From NCBI GenBank assembly GCA_037102815.1, contig BTPP01000001.1, positions 2,505,001-2,569,000 on the forward strand: a stretch of DNA of 64,000 nucleotides. Reading direction: 5' to 3'. The position numbers and the translations under genes are program-made. How positions within the stretch are numbered: the first letter of the stretch is position 1; every line of letters starts with the position of its first letter. Source of the DNA: Neurospora intermedia. Taxonomy: Eukaryota > Ascomycota > Sordariomycetes > Sordariales > Sordariaceae. Shown here in pieces: positions 35,510 through 45,420 of the stretch. A model generated the notes under the pieces. The model saw nothing but the letters and a program-made list of their open reading frames with translations. It searched no databases and had not been told where the DNA came from.

Positions 35510-36522
35510 ATGGGCGCAAAGACGGGCCTCTTTCTCCGGGGCCTGCAGGGCCTCCTCCGCGGCATTCAGTTCGGCTGTGCCGCCACGGTATTGGCCCTGA
35601 CCTCGTACTGGTTGGCCACCATGGCCAACCATGGCCTCGACATTGACGTCCACCTGCGCGCCGTCGAGGGTATCTCGGGCGGTATCACCGCATACACCCT
35701 GATCACCATCTTGCTACTATGCTGCATCCCCGGCCAGCCGTTCTTCTCCTTCATCATGATGGTGGTTGACGTATGCTGCGCTGGCGCCCTCATCTACGTC
35801 GCTATTCGCAACAAGAACGGCGCCAGCACGTGCGACGGCATCGTCGACACCCCTTACGGCAAGGGCAACGCCGACACCAACGTTGTCGATAACGGCCATG
35901 GCGGCTTCACCGTCCTTCCTAGCTTGCACCATGCTTGCAAGATGGAGACGGCTTGCTTGGCGGTGTCGATTATCGGATGGTTAGTTATTCATTTCTCCTC
36001 TGTGCTTCGCATATTGCAAGATCAATTTCCTTTGGTCAGGGAAAAAAAACAAAAAGAAATTGCTAACGACCGATTCTCTCTAGCGTTGTCTTTATCCTCT
36101 CCCCCTTCATGGAAGTCGTCCTCGTCCGCCATCGCAAGAAGGAGAAGCGCTATGGCCCCTCGCCCGCCAACGACTACACCTCCGGCTCTGGTCGCAAGCC
36201 GGGTTTCTTCGCCAGCCTGCGTGGCAAGGGTAGCGGCCACCCCGACGCCGACCTGATGAACAACAAGCTGCCTGAGCACACCAGCCCTTCGGACGTCCGT
36301 GATAGTTACACGACGGAGCAGACCCGTGTGGGCGGTGTCGGTACTTATAACCCGTACAACGAGACGTCGGTCGGCCAGCAGCAGCACAGCACCACGGCGT
36401 ATAGCCCACCTCATGCTGGTAACAACTATAACAAGTATGATATGAGCTTCGGTCAGCAGCAGCAGGATATTGCTATGGGGCAGTATCCCAACAAGGGCGA
36501 TCATGTTTATGACCGGAGATAA
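35510..36522 (+). CDS. MARVEL-type four-helix membrane protein
   Basis: Predicted plasma-membrane or endomembrane tetraspan protein; function unknown. The model is join 35510-35979, 36084-36522, giving 302 aa. The donor lies inside the IIG-Trp/Cys codon region. The joined frame reads IIGCVVFILSPFMEVVLVRH and completes the fourth membrane helix. Four hydrophobic segments lie at about residues 19-39, 57-73, 75-97 and 147-170, with a Cys-containing loop (ASTCDG) before the last helix. This is the usual layout of fungal MARVEL-domain proteins. The C-terminal ~130 residues are cytosolic-looking, start basic (RHRKKEKRYG) and then turn Tyr/Gln/Asn-rich (YNPYNETSVGQQQ, QQQQDIAMGQYPNKGDH). Relatives in fungi are linked to eisosome or cell-surface organisation, but nothing here proves that. 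The start has the context ATCATGG. Confidence 0.85.
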
Positions 36523-37497
36523 AGGAAGGGCACTGCTTTTTGAGTAATGAGGGTTTCCGCTTGGAGATAGCGGCAGTTTGAAGAACATGGACTGGATACC
36601 TTGAGAAGATAACCTGATGGAGGAAAGGGAGATGGATTGCAGCAGTACTAAGTCTCACGACTTCGACTAAAAGGGGAGCCAGACCGAATATATCGGAAGC
36701 ACCTCGACGGCTGGTACAACGACGGAACAGACGGGGGAAGAAACCAACAACCTACCTGACGGACAACAACAAACTTTACGACTGCTCTCCCAATGCGAAA
36801 ATAATCGAAACATCTCTCGCCAGGGCTGAATCACCATCCGGTGCGGATCCGGCGTTGATGGGATATATACCAAGTCATGTATCAGAGTTTACGTCACACT
36901 GATTTGGAGATGAAGAAGAAGGGTTGAGATAAAGAGGATTCGCATACACACGGAACCATAGGAATCAAGATACCCCGGACGGAAATACACACTTACATGG
37001 TATGATGGCATGGGTCAGGTTTTGTATTGTACAACACTGTACACATTCTAAACTCAGATACTCCTGCGTAATATTAATTGATGAAGACTCAAAACTACCA
37101 CCCTCGCTGGCCGTGTTTATGTAATTCATTTTCTCAATTTTCATCTTTTACTTTTCGCATTGCACAACATCGTCGATCGTCTTCGTTCGGTACTCAATTC
37201 TCATACCTGTCCCGTAACCAGACTCATTAGTGTGAAGACCGGGAAAGACGTATACATTCTTGATCACCCGAGATATCCATTGTATCTTCAACCTGCTACT
37301 TGACGAACGAGACAACCGACCGAATGCTCCGCACCTGTACAACCCATCAACCGACGCCTGGAAACATACATAACTAACTGTCCGCAACTCCACATTTGTT
37401 CCCCTGTTCGTTTTTTCCCATCCACCCATCCTGAGTTTTGTATTTTCATTTTCCTGTTCAATCATTTGCTCGTGGTTCATACCAGTTTCATCCCCGC
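36523..37497. other. convergent intergenic region
   Basis: Nearly 1 kb between the MARVEL stop (+) and the KR-site secreted protein stop (-). Only 3' UTR-like, mixed sequence; no gene seen. Confidence 0.5.
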
Positions 37498-38971
37498 CTA
37501 CCTCTGCTCCTCCTTCTCATCCTCCTCCTCCTCCTCCACCTCCTCATCATCAAGCGTCTCGACAAACGTCATCGTGACACCCTCACTGCTAGTATCAACG
37601 TTCATGTTCACCGAGTCAATAGTATTCCGCTTCGCTTCAGTGGCGATAGTGGCAGTATCGCGCTTAGCGAACTTGATGGGTACGTTGGCAATGTGGGAGT
37701 GGGCGACCTCACGGGGTGAGAGCTCGGCATTGTTTTCGAGGGCTGTGAGAAGATATGTTAAAGCTTTGGACACTAAAAAGACGCAAAGGAAGCGGATGCA
37801 GTGGATAACTTACAAGCAGGAATGCCCCGTCGGACATACATAGTTGTGACCTTTGTCCTGCGTCTTGGGGCGGTAGTTTCATCGGCGTCGCGCTTCTTCT
37901 TCTTCTTTTCGGCGGCAGCAGCAGGTCCTGTAAAGATTTTTTTGGTAAGTATCCCAAACTGCTGCGTAACCTCATCAACAATCGAGACAGAGCAAGGTCA
38001 GGACTTACGAGTACTGGCATTGTTATCCACGATGATGCCCACCCCGGAGCCCTCAGCACCAGTGCCCAACTGGACCTTGGGGCCCTTGGTCAAAGCAGCC
38101 TCCGAGAACTTGAGTGCCCTGTCGAAACCGGCAAGATCTCTCTTCTTCTTCTTGTCTAGAAGGGCCGCGGCATCCGTGATATCATCCGTGATGTCATCCT
38201 CATCCTCATTCACGTCCATCTCGTCAAACGGCTCCTCAGCGCGAGGGGCGATCGACTTCTTGTCCAGAAGGGCCGTGGCATCCGTGATATCGTCCGTGAT
38301 CTCATCCTCATCCTCATCCATGTCCATCTCGTCAAGCGGCTCCTCGGCGCGAGGGGCGATCGACTTCTTGCCCATGCCTTGAAGGCCCTGAATAGACTGG
38401 GCCTTTACCACAGAGGACGAAGACGGCTTATCATTAGCTTATGGGAACTCTTTGTCATGATACAGGGCAGTGGCCAGAGTAAGATACTCACTTGTTGAGC
38501 AAGAGTTGGGTCAATCTTGGGAGCGTTGCTGGTGTCGACTGCCGCCGGGCTGGCGCCTCCGGGGGTCGTGGGTACGACAGCCGGTGACGTCGGCGCGATG
38601 GTAGGAGCAGCAGCAGCAGCAGCAGCAGGGGGAACAGCGGCAGCTTGAACTGTTTTCTTTTCACCGGTCGCGGGGGCGGAAGCCGCGGGGGCGTTGGAAG
38701 CAGCACCTGCGGCAGCGTTAACCGCAGCGCCTTCAAGTGCATTCATCAGTGTTGAGACGTCCTGTTTACCTCCGAAGCTTATTTCACCATCACCTGTTTC
38801 CGGGGGGTTAGCAACTGTGTATTTCATGGGGAGCAAGTGCCTGGTGCTCCAGGATGGGTGTTAACGTAGTAACTTACCAACTACCAAGGCGGGGGAGTAC
38901 GCCCCCAAGTTGATATTAAGCGGAAGAGCGGCAGCCAGGCCGGCGAACATGAGAAAGTTGTAGTTGACCAT
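37498..38971 (-). CDS. secreted acidic repeat protein with multiple KR sites (Kex2-type precursor candidate)
   Basis: No known family recognised. Built from five exons: complement of 38878-38971, 38492-38793, about 38009-38396 (or to 38426), 37814-37927 and 37498-37742. The total is 380-390 aa, all in frame. The acceptor of exon 3 is ambiguous: three in-frame AGs exist, at 38427, 38403 and 38397. The N-terminus MVNYNFLMFAGLAAALPLNI looks like a signal peptide. An Ala/Pro/Thr-rich region (residues ~60-130) follows. Then comes a tandem duplication of a 36-residue unit, KKSIAPRAEEPLDEMDMDED... and KKSIAPRAEEPFDEMDVNED..., each ending DATALLD or DAAALLD. After that are dibasic sites KKKKR-D, KKKKR-D, AKR-D and AKR-N, the pattern cut by Kex2 in secreted precursors. 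The C-terminus is a Glu-rich tail. Secretion and processing are inference. Confidence 0.72.
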
Positions 38972-41475
38972 GTTGAAAATGTTGTAGCAACGACCACCAG
39001 GGACTTGCTCTTAGGACTCGGTAGTAAGATAGAATAAAAATTATTAAGAGTATAAAAAGATTATGCGACCAGCGACTACGACCAGCGTATGAGAATGGGA
39101 ATACCGAGTAAAGATGCCTGGTGAAAGAAGAAACTGGAAGGCCAATTGTCGCTGATGGATATGGGATGGAGACGAAAAGGCAACAGGGAAGGTGTCTGCA
39201 AGTGATCTTTATAGATAAACTTACGACAATGACGAAGGAGTAGAACGAGCTACTGTCTATGTTGACCTCATCACTGCCGTAACCTAACCCAGAAGCGCTA
39301 GCATCGTGAGTTACAGGAGAGCACGATACAGCTCTGTGAAACGCCAAGTCAGACTCATCACCTACAACTAAAGGGTAACTAACTGCCTGTGAGTGGGAAC
39401 CTGAACGCCGAAAAGTTCCTGCAAGGGGGTAACAATCACCGGCATGGGGAGGGTATAAGAGCGGCTGACTGTGCGTTCGTGGAGGCGAATGGCCAACAAG
39501 AAAGGCAAGGCGAGGAAAGTCTCAGGGGAATGAAGATACCAAGACGATGCAGTGGCGGAGGATAGTATAATGGCTTAGCTCGGTATAGCGACAGGGTCTG
39601 CCACATGTGAGACCTGCCAAGAAGTTCCGAGCGGGATTGAGATGCTCGAAGATAAGGTTTTAGGCGTTCTGCAGAAAGCATCTAGACCACGGAGTGCAGG
39701 CTCCTAGCGATGCTACTGACCCCGGAGTCTGTGATAACCCTCGCTTCGTCACGATCAAACCTCGCGCCAAGCACGGAGGCTGTTGAAGAAGCTTTACCGA
39801 GCCACTGGGGTCAAAGGCTTGTTCAGGAGATCCGAGCATTTGCAGCGTGAAGAAACCTGGGGGCAGGGGTCGCGATGCTACCTGAGATCTGTAACAGAAT
39901 TAAGCTCGTGCCCCTGACAATCAACACCGGCCGAGGCTCTCTGTCACAAAATAGGCGGCAAGATAAAACACCAACCACAATGAGCTGGTGTACCAAAGGA
40001 GGCATCGTAGCTCCTGCAAGGGAAGCACATCTTGGATACGACATTGCGGGCTCGATGCTGATTGACTGACGCTGGCAAGGAGCAGATCAGATTGGCCGTC
40101 GATATGAGAGTCACCGTATCGTCATGAAGACCTCGCTGCGTCTGAGTCGCCAGCTTGGGCGGATTTCAATCAGATGGGGTACTCTCAAACGGGACCAAGA
40201 GACACCATCTCGACTCCGATCAAGAGGTGACTGTTCCTTATGGTCTTTCCTATCAAGAAAGTATACGGTCGCAGCTTTCTCTGATGTCAGCTGGGCTCGA
40301 GTGGGAGGTCATAGGAGCTGAGCCGTGCAAAGCTGTTCCATTCCCTTCGTCTAGAGCTCAGACAAGATAACCCCATGTCGCGTTGCGATATCAGCTGGCT
40401 ATAGAAGCCGTGACCCTCGAGATCTCGCAATTACCAGACCCAAGCAATGACCAACACTGTTTTGGATTAGTTGCTCGTCTTTCTTCAACTTTGGCCCCTT
40501 GTCCAAAGTAATCATCTCAACCGCACGGATCCTGATAAACATATATGAGCGACAACTTTCATCTGCTTCGCCATACGGATGGTAGAAGTGCTCGAACGTA
40601 TTTGACTGGCGGCCATAATGCGGCGAGTGCCCAAGTGTCTGATCAGGGTTGTTTATGTTTTCCAAACACTTGTCAGATATTTCCCGAGACGCTGGGCTCT
40701 CTGCGCTTGGAAAAAAAAAAAAAAAAAAAATGGTTTGAGGGACAGCCGTAATGTGATATCCTACTTAGGCATCTTTTGTCGACAGGATCTAGAGAAACAT
40801 TAGCAAACCAAGACGAAAGGCATGAAGTTCGCTGAAAGGGACCATAGGGTCGGTTGAGGCCGGAGAAGCTGTACAGTACCCGCCGTGTCAGTATAAGGTG
40901 TCTCCACTCTCCACTTTGATGCTATCACCAAGCCGTAAAGGTGGACAGCCGCCTGTGATCCTGGAGATGAGTGAAAAAAAAAAGGGACTCGTGAGGGTAC
41001 TCGATGCAGTGATTTGAAGACAGGAACATATGACGACGCAACGCCTATGATAGATGCAGCAGGTGAGAGTGCCATAGCTTGAGAGAACGTCGGTAAACAT
41101 TTGAAGTTGTGAATGGAGACAAACATGAGCCGCTCTGCTGGATGAACTGGTGGTCTGGTTCTCGAGCTGAAATTCGGACTGGAACGGGAAACCGTTCACC
41201 CCATCTCGATCTTCGGCAGAGAGGCAGCGTGCACGGTTCGCAGTGCACTTTGTGCGCGCCAGAAATGCCCCGCACGATAGGGAAAAGTAGGTCTTGGCAT
41301 GGCAATGGGCCCATGCGCGACATGTCCAAAATTTTGGATCGAGCCAAATATTTTCCCCAGGTCGAAGGTTTCCTGTCCAGCACTCCTCGTATCGTCTGAG
41401 GTCTTGTTGGCTCGCTCTCCTTTCAACTCCTCCGCTCATTCCTTGTGTGTGTTTTTGCGGATACCCTCAGTCAAC
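38972..41475. other. divergent intergenic region upstream of tuf1
   Basis: About 2.5 kb. It contains a 20-A run (40711-40730). The last ~100 bases are the CT-rich leader of tuf1. Minus-strand frames up to 183 codons at 40888-41439 overlap the promoter, share no family features and are not called. Confidence 0.5.
40711..40730. repeat. poly(A) tract
   Basis: A run of 20 A in intergenic DNA about 750 bp upstream of the mitochondrial EF-Tu gene. Confidence 0.9.
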
Positions 41476-42859
41476 ATGTCGATTCTCAGGACCATCGCCC
41501 CCTTCATGAGGGCGGCCCGGGCCGGTGCCAGCACCAACCCCCTCATGACCATGAAGTCTCCCATGCTCAACTTCAACCGCTCCTACGCCTCCGTCTTCCA
41601 GCGTACCAAGCCTCACGTCAACATTGGTACCATTGGTCACGTCGATCACGGCAAGGTACATATAGAAATAGATTCCCTAGAAAGAGACCTTGAGGACTGA
41701 CGTACATATCTCCCCCACCGCGTAGACCACCCTCTCTGCCGCCATCACCAAGCGCCAGGCCGACAAGGGCCTCGCCAGCTTCCTCGACTATGGCTCCATT
41801 GACAAGGCCCCCGAGGAGCGCAAGCGTGGTATCACCATCTCCACTGCCCACATCGAGTACTCGACCGACAACCGCCACTACTCCCACGTCGACTGCCCTG
41901 GTCACGCCGATTACATCAAGAACATGATCACTGGTGCCGCCTCCATGGATGGCGCCATCATTGTCGTCGCCGCTTCCGATGGTCAGATGCCCCAGACCCG
42001 TGAGCACTTGCTCCTCGCCCGTCAGGTCGGTATCCAGCGCATTGTCGTCTTCGTCAACAAGGTCGATGCCATTGACGACCCTGAGATGTTGGAGCTCGTT
42101 GAGATGGAGATGCGTGAGCTCCTCTCCAGCTACGGCTTCGACGGTGATGAAACCCCCGTCATCATGGGTTCCGCCCTCTGCGCCCTCGAGGGCAAGCGCC
42201 CCGAAATCGGTGTCGAGAAGATCGATGCCCTCATGCAGGCCGTCGACGACTGGATCCCCACCCCCGAGCGTGACCTCGACAAGCCCTTCCTCATGTCCGT
42301 TGAGGATGTCTTCTCCATCGCCGGCCGTGGTACCGTCGCCTCTGGCCGTGTCGAGCGTGGTACCCTCAAGCGCGACCAGGATGTCGAGATTGTCGGCAAG
42401 GGTACCGAGATCATCAAGACCAAGGTCACCGATATCGAGACCTTCAAGAAGTCCTGCGAGGAGTCCCGCGCCGGTGACAACTCCGGTCTTCTCCTCCGTG
42501 GTATCCGCCGTGAGGACATCAAGCGCGGCATGGTCGTCGTCGCCCCTGGCTCCGTCAAGGCCCACACCAAGTTCCTCGTCTCCCTCTACGTTCTCTCCAA
42601 GGAGGAAGGTGGTCGCCACACCGGCTTCCAGGCCAACTACCGCCCCCAGATGTTCATCCGCTCCGCCGATGAGTCCGTCTCGCTCACCTTCCCCGAGGGT
42701 ACCGAGGATGCCGACTCCAAGATCGTCCAGCCCGGTGACAACTGCGAGTTGGTTGCCACTCTCTGCCACCCTATTGCCGTCGAGGCCGGTCAGCGTATCA
42801 CCGTCCGTGAGGGTGGCCGCACCGTCGCCACTGGTATCATTACCCGCATCATGGAATAA
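41476..42859 (+). CDS. tuf1: mitochondrial elongation factor Tu
   Basis: GTPase that brings aminoacyl-tRNA to mitochondrial ribosomes; acts in the matrix. The model is join 41476-41655, 41726-42859, giving 437 aa, as expected for fungal Tuf1. The first ~40 residues are Arg/Ser/Ala-rich without acidic residues, a mitochondrial targeting sequence. G1 is GHVDHGKT at 54-61. The 70-nt intron cuts exactly between the Lys and Thr codons of this P-loop. The rest of the G domain shows RGITIS (switch I), [12 protein letters not shown] (G3), NKVD (G4) and a [10 protein letters not shown] region (G5). Domains II and III follow, with [16 protein letters not shown] and [18 protein letters not shown]. Codon use is strongly biased to C-ending codons, which fits high expression. 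It also produces a long meaningless open frame on the opposite strand. Confidence 0.97.
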
Positions 42860-44003
42860 GCTATCAACTACTCACTGTGAGATGTTGAGGTTGTAAAAAG
42901 CTATGTAATGATATATCACGCCGAGCCGAGCCTAGACGAGCCCCGGTAAGGTAGTAAAACACACACACGCACATATGCAAGGAAAAAGGGACCGCGAGCC
43001 GCCAAAAGAAGCGGGTTTGCTGTCAGGAGTTCAAAGAGAAGTATACCTACAGTGTACGATGTAAAGCAATGAATGTTTATGGATCTGAAATGCCCTTTTT
43101 TTTTCCTGGGGAGCCTGCCATGTATTTGTATAAAGAGTGTTTTGGGCCCTAGTGATGATCTCTCCCCTCTCATATTCTTCTCTTATTGTCTTGTTAATCT
43201 TGTGATATAGATGGTTCAAAAAAGCAATGATAGAAGCTATAACGTACTAAGCGAATATCCATGCCCTCTTGTGGTTGACCAAGTTAAAATAGGAAATGTG
43301 CTTGTTGAGACTTGTGAGGCGAGCAGCACATAGATTCAATGGACAAGCGCTTACTATGCTCAAGTCCACCGCCATTGGTCATCAAGGTTCGCACAAGTTG
43401 TTCACCGACACTAGACGCAAATCATACAAAAGTCACATATCACGGCTGAAGAGGACCATGAGAACGAATAGAATGCTGGTTGACCAAAGAATCACGCCGG
43501 TCTATTGATCGCTCGATGGGAGGGAAACAGACAGAGTCTAACCTCTGCTGTTCCTCAGTCCGCCGCCCTGTTCCTCTTTTGCTTGTGTTGACTCCGCAGG
43601 CCCCAAAACCCGAATCCCGAAAGAAAACCAAGCAAAGCAAGCAAAAACTCCAAGGGATGTGATGATGAACAAAAGCATTGCTACCTTGTTCGTTTTCGTC
43701 AAGTGTCGTCGTGTCGTCTCGGGTTGTAGTTTGTCATGGATCAAGGCTGAACCCCCGTTTTCTCGTTGTCGTTGTTCCCTAATCCATCTTTGTCGAGATT
43801 TCCGTCGTCGGCATGTCGTCTAACGATATAGGGACACACGTCGCGCGCGAACGAGACAAATTGCTTTGGCTGGACATTTTTTGCATTTCCCGTAGATGAC
43901 GAAACGATTTGGAACTCGACTGTGATGATGCTGTGACCCTTTGTGTCCTCCCCTCATCATCGTCCCCTACCAAAACCTCCCATCATATCAAGAAAGGGGG
44001 GAT
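42860..44003. other. convergent intergenic region
   Basis: About 1.1 kb between tuf1 and the ribosomal S29 gene, which end toward each other. T-rich and mixed sequence; no gene seen. Confidence 0.5.
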
Positions 44004-44679
44004 TTAGCGGTGCTACAAGAAAAGATAAGCGAGTTAGCCATGCATCTTGTTTCTTTTCCCATGACCCTTGCTTCACGCGACTGGAAACAGTGTTTGTAAC
44101 TCCTTGGCCGTAGAGGTTCTCTTTTTCCCGCAAGATGTGCCCTTCTCTCGTTCGTGACACCACGGATTTTCCACCGTTTCCAGTCGCGTGCGCAGCTGCG
44201 CCCGTCTCCCTCGTGGTGTTTTCTCTTCTTACCTTGGTGAAGCCAATGTCGTTGGCCTTCTCACGGAAGCACTGACGGCAGATGTTGAGGCCGTACTTGC
44301 GGATGAGACCAGCAGAGTGGGTGCAGACACGGCTAAACAACGTTGAAGAAACGCCCGGTTAGCAACTTGAACTTCAGTTTTCGTCAAACTTGAGTGGTGA
44401 AGCCGCATTTTCCTCCTCTGTGATTTTCGCATTCTTGACTTGGTTTTCTCAACTCTCCTCCTCTTCCACATTTTCCTCAAAACAGCCACTTCGCCCCAGC
44501 ATTGATCTTGCCCCAAACAGCAAAATACCATGCCATATTCCCATCTCTTGCGCAGCTGTGATGTATGTGTAGATTGTGGATTGTGGATAGTTGGTGTTGC
44601 TGGACAATAATCCTTACCAAGAGCGGGAGCCCTTGCCGTAGGTGCGGGGGCGGGAGTTCCAGACGGATTCGTGAGACAT
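44004..44679 (-). CDS. rps29: 40S ribosomal protein S29 (uS14)
   Basis: Small zinc-binding protein of the 40S head. The model is complement join 44004-44012, 44233-44332, 44618-44679, giving exactly 56 aa, the universal eukaryotic S29 length. Exon 1 ends inside Cys21 (GKGSRSC). Exon 2 gives [33 protein letters not shown]. The zinc ligands are Cys21, 24, 39 and 42. The last exon is only 9 nt (CAC CGC TAA), adding His-Arg and the stop after a 220-nt intron. Its acceptor CTTGTAG and the resulting length support it. Without it the frame would run on into intron sequence. Intron 1 is 285 nt. Long introns near the ends are common in fungal ribosomal protein genes. Confidence 0.95.
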
Positions 44680-45176
44680 CTTGATTTTCGGGGTTTTGCT
44701 GTCGCAGCGAGAAAATCGTTGTCGTGCGGGCGGCGGGTTGACGATGACTTGGTCTGTCGGGCTGGGGGGGGAGGGGAGGTGGTTTTTTTCGCAAGAGGGC
44801 TGCCAAATATGGGGCGAGATTTTTCTGTGGGCGGTTTCGCAGGTCCGGTCCGGCAGCAACTGGCCCTCGTCCACTGCCGCCAGGGCTTGTGCACGCCGGG
44901 CTTGGCACGCACGCAGTGCACAGTTCAAGTCGGTTGCGTGGCAGCTGAGTGTGGCTGGTGCAGTGTGCAGTCTCAGGCAGGGAATGAACAATTCAATGGC
45001 GCAGCAGGGCCACCTCCATGTGTGGCTGGTACTGGTACCCAGGGCAGCCCAGAACTAAGTCTTATCGATAACAATAGTTCTTTTCTATCTTATCGCGTTC
45101 GTTCGCGCTCCGCTTTGGGGGACGCAGTGCGGCTACTCGGGGGTTTCGGTGCGCTCTGGCTTGCCAAGCTTTTCTG
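44680..45176. other. S29 promoter side of the transposon insertion
   Basis: About 500 bases of normal-composition DNA between the S29 start and the transposon edge, presumably the S29 promoter and leader. The base composition changes abruptly at about 45200. No gene called. Confidence 0.5.
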
Positions 45177-45237
45177 CCCCCTCCCCCATAAGAGAGGGGG
45201 TGGATAAAATATAGGACAGTAAATTAATTTGGGATAG
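45177..45237 (+). repeat. left terminal inverted repeat of the transposon
   Basis: Matches the reverse complement of 48234-48294 with few mismatches and one 1-bp indel. The shared core is GAGAGGGGGTGGATAAAA followed by TATAGGACAGTAAA. The outer 24 bases are also a near palindrome: CCCCCTC, then a TA-containing centre, then GAGGGGG. The true element end could therefore be the TA in the centre, because pogo/Tc1 elements insert at TA, or the outer edge. Confidence 0.9.
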
Positions 45238-45420
45238 TAGCGAAATGTACTATATAGATTAGCCAATTAACGCCTTGCAAAATCGCTCTTTTGCATTATA
45301 ATATTTGTATAACAATATTACTACCTTTTAATTGCATTTCGTATTCCTATCGTCCTAAAATTGTAAAATAGTAAGAATCTATATATCTATAGATTAATAG
45401 GGAGTAGCTATTAATTTACT

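Noticed and set aside
41618-42769. 383-codon open frame on the minus strand opposite tuf1
   Set aside because: A shadow frame produced by strong codon bias in the EF-Tu gene; its translation is low-complexity (Gly/Asp/Leu/Val-rich) and matches no family.
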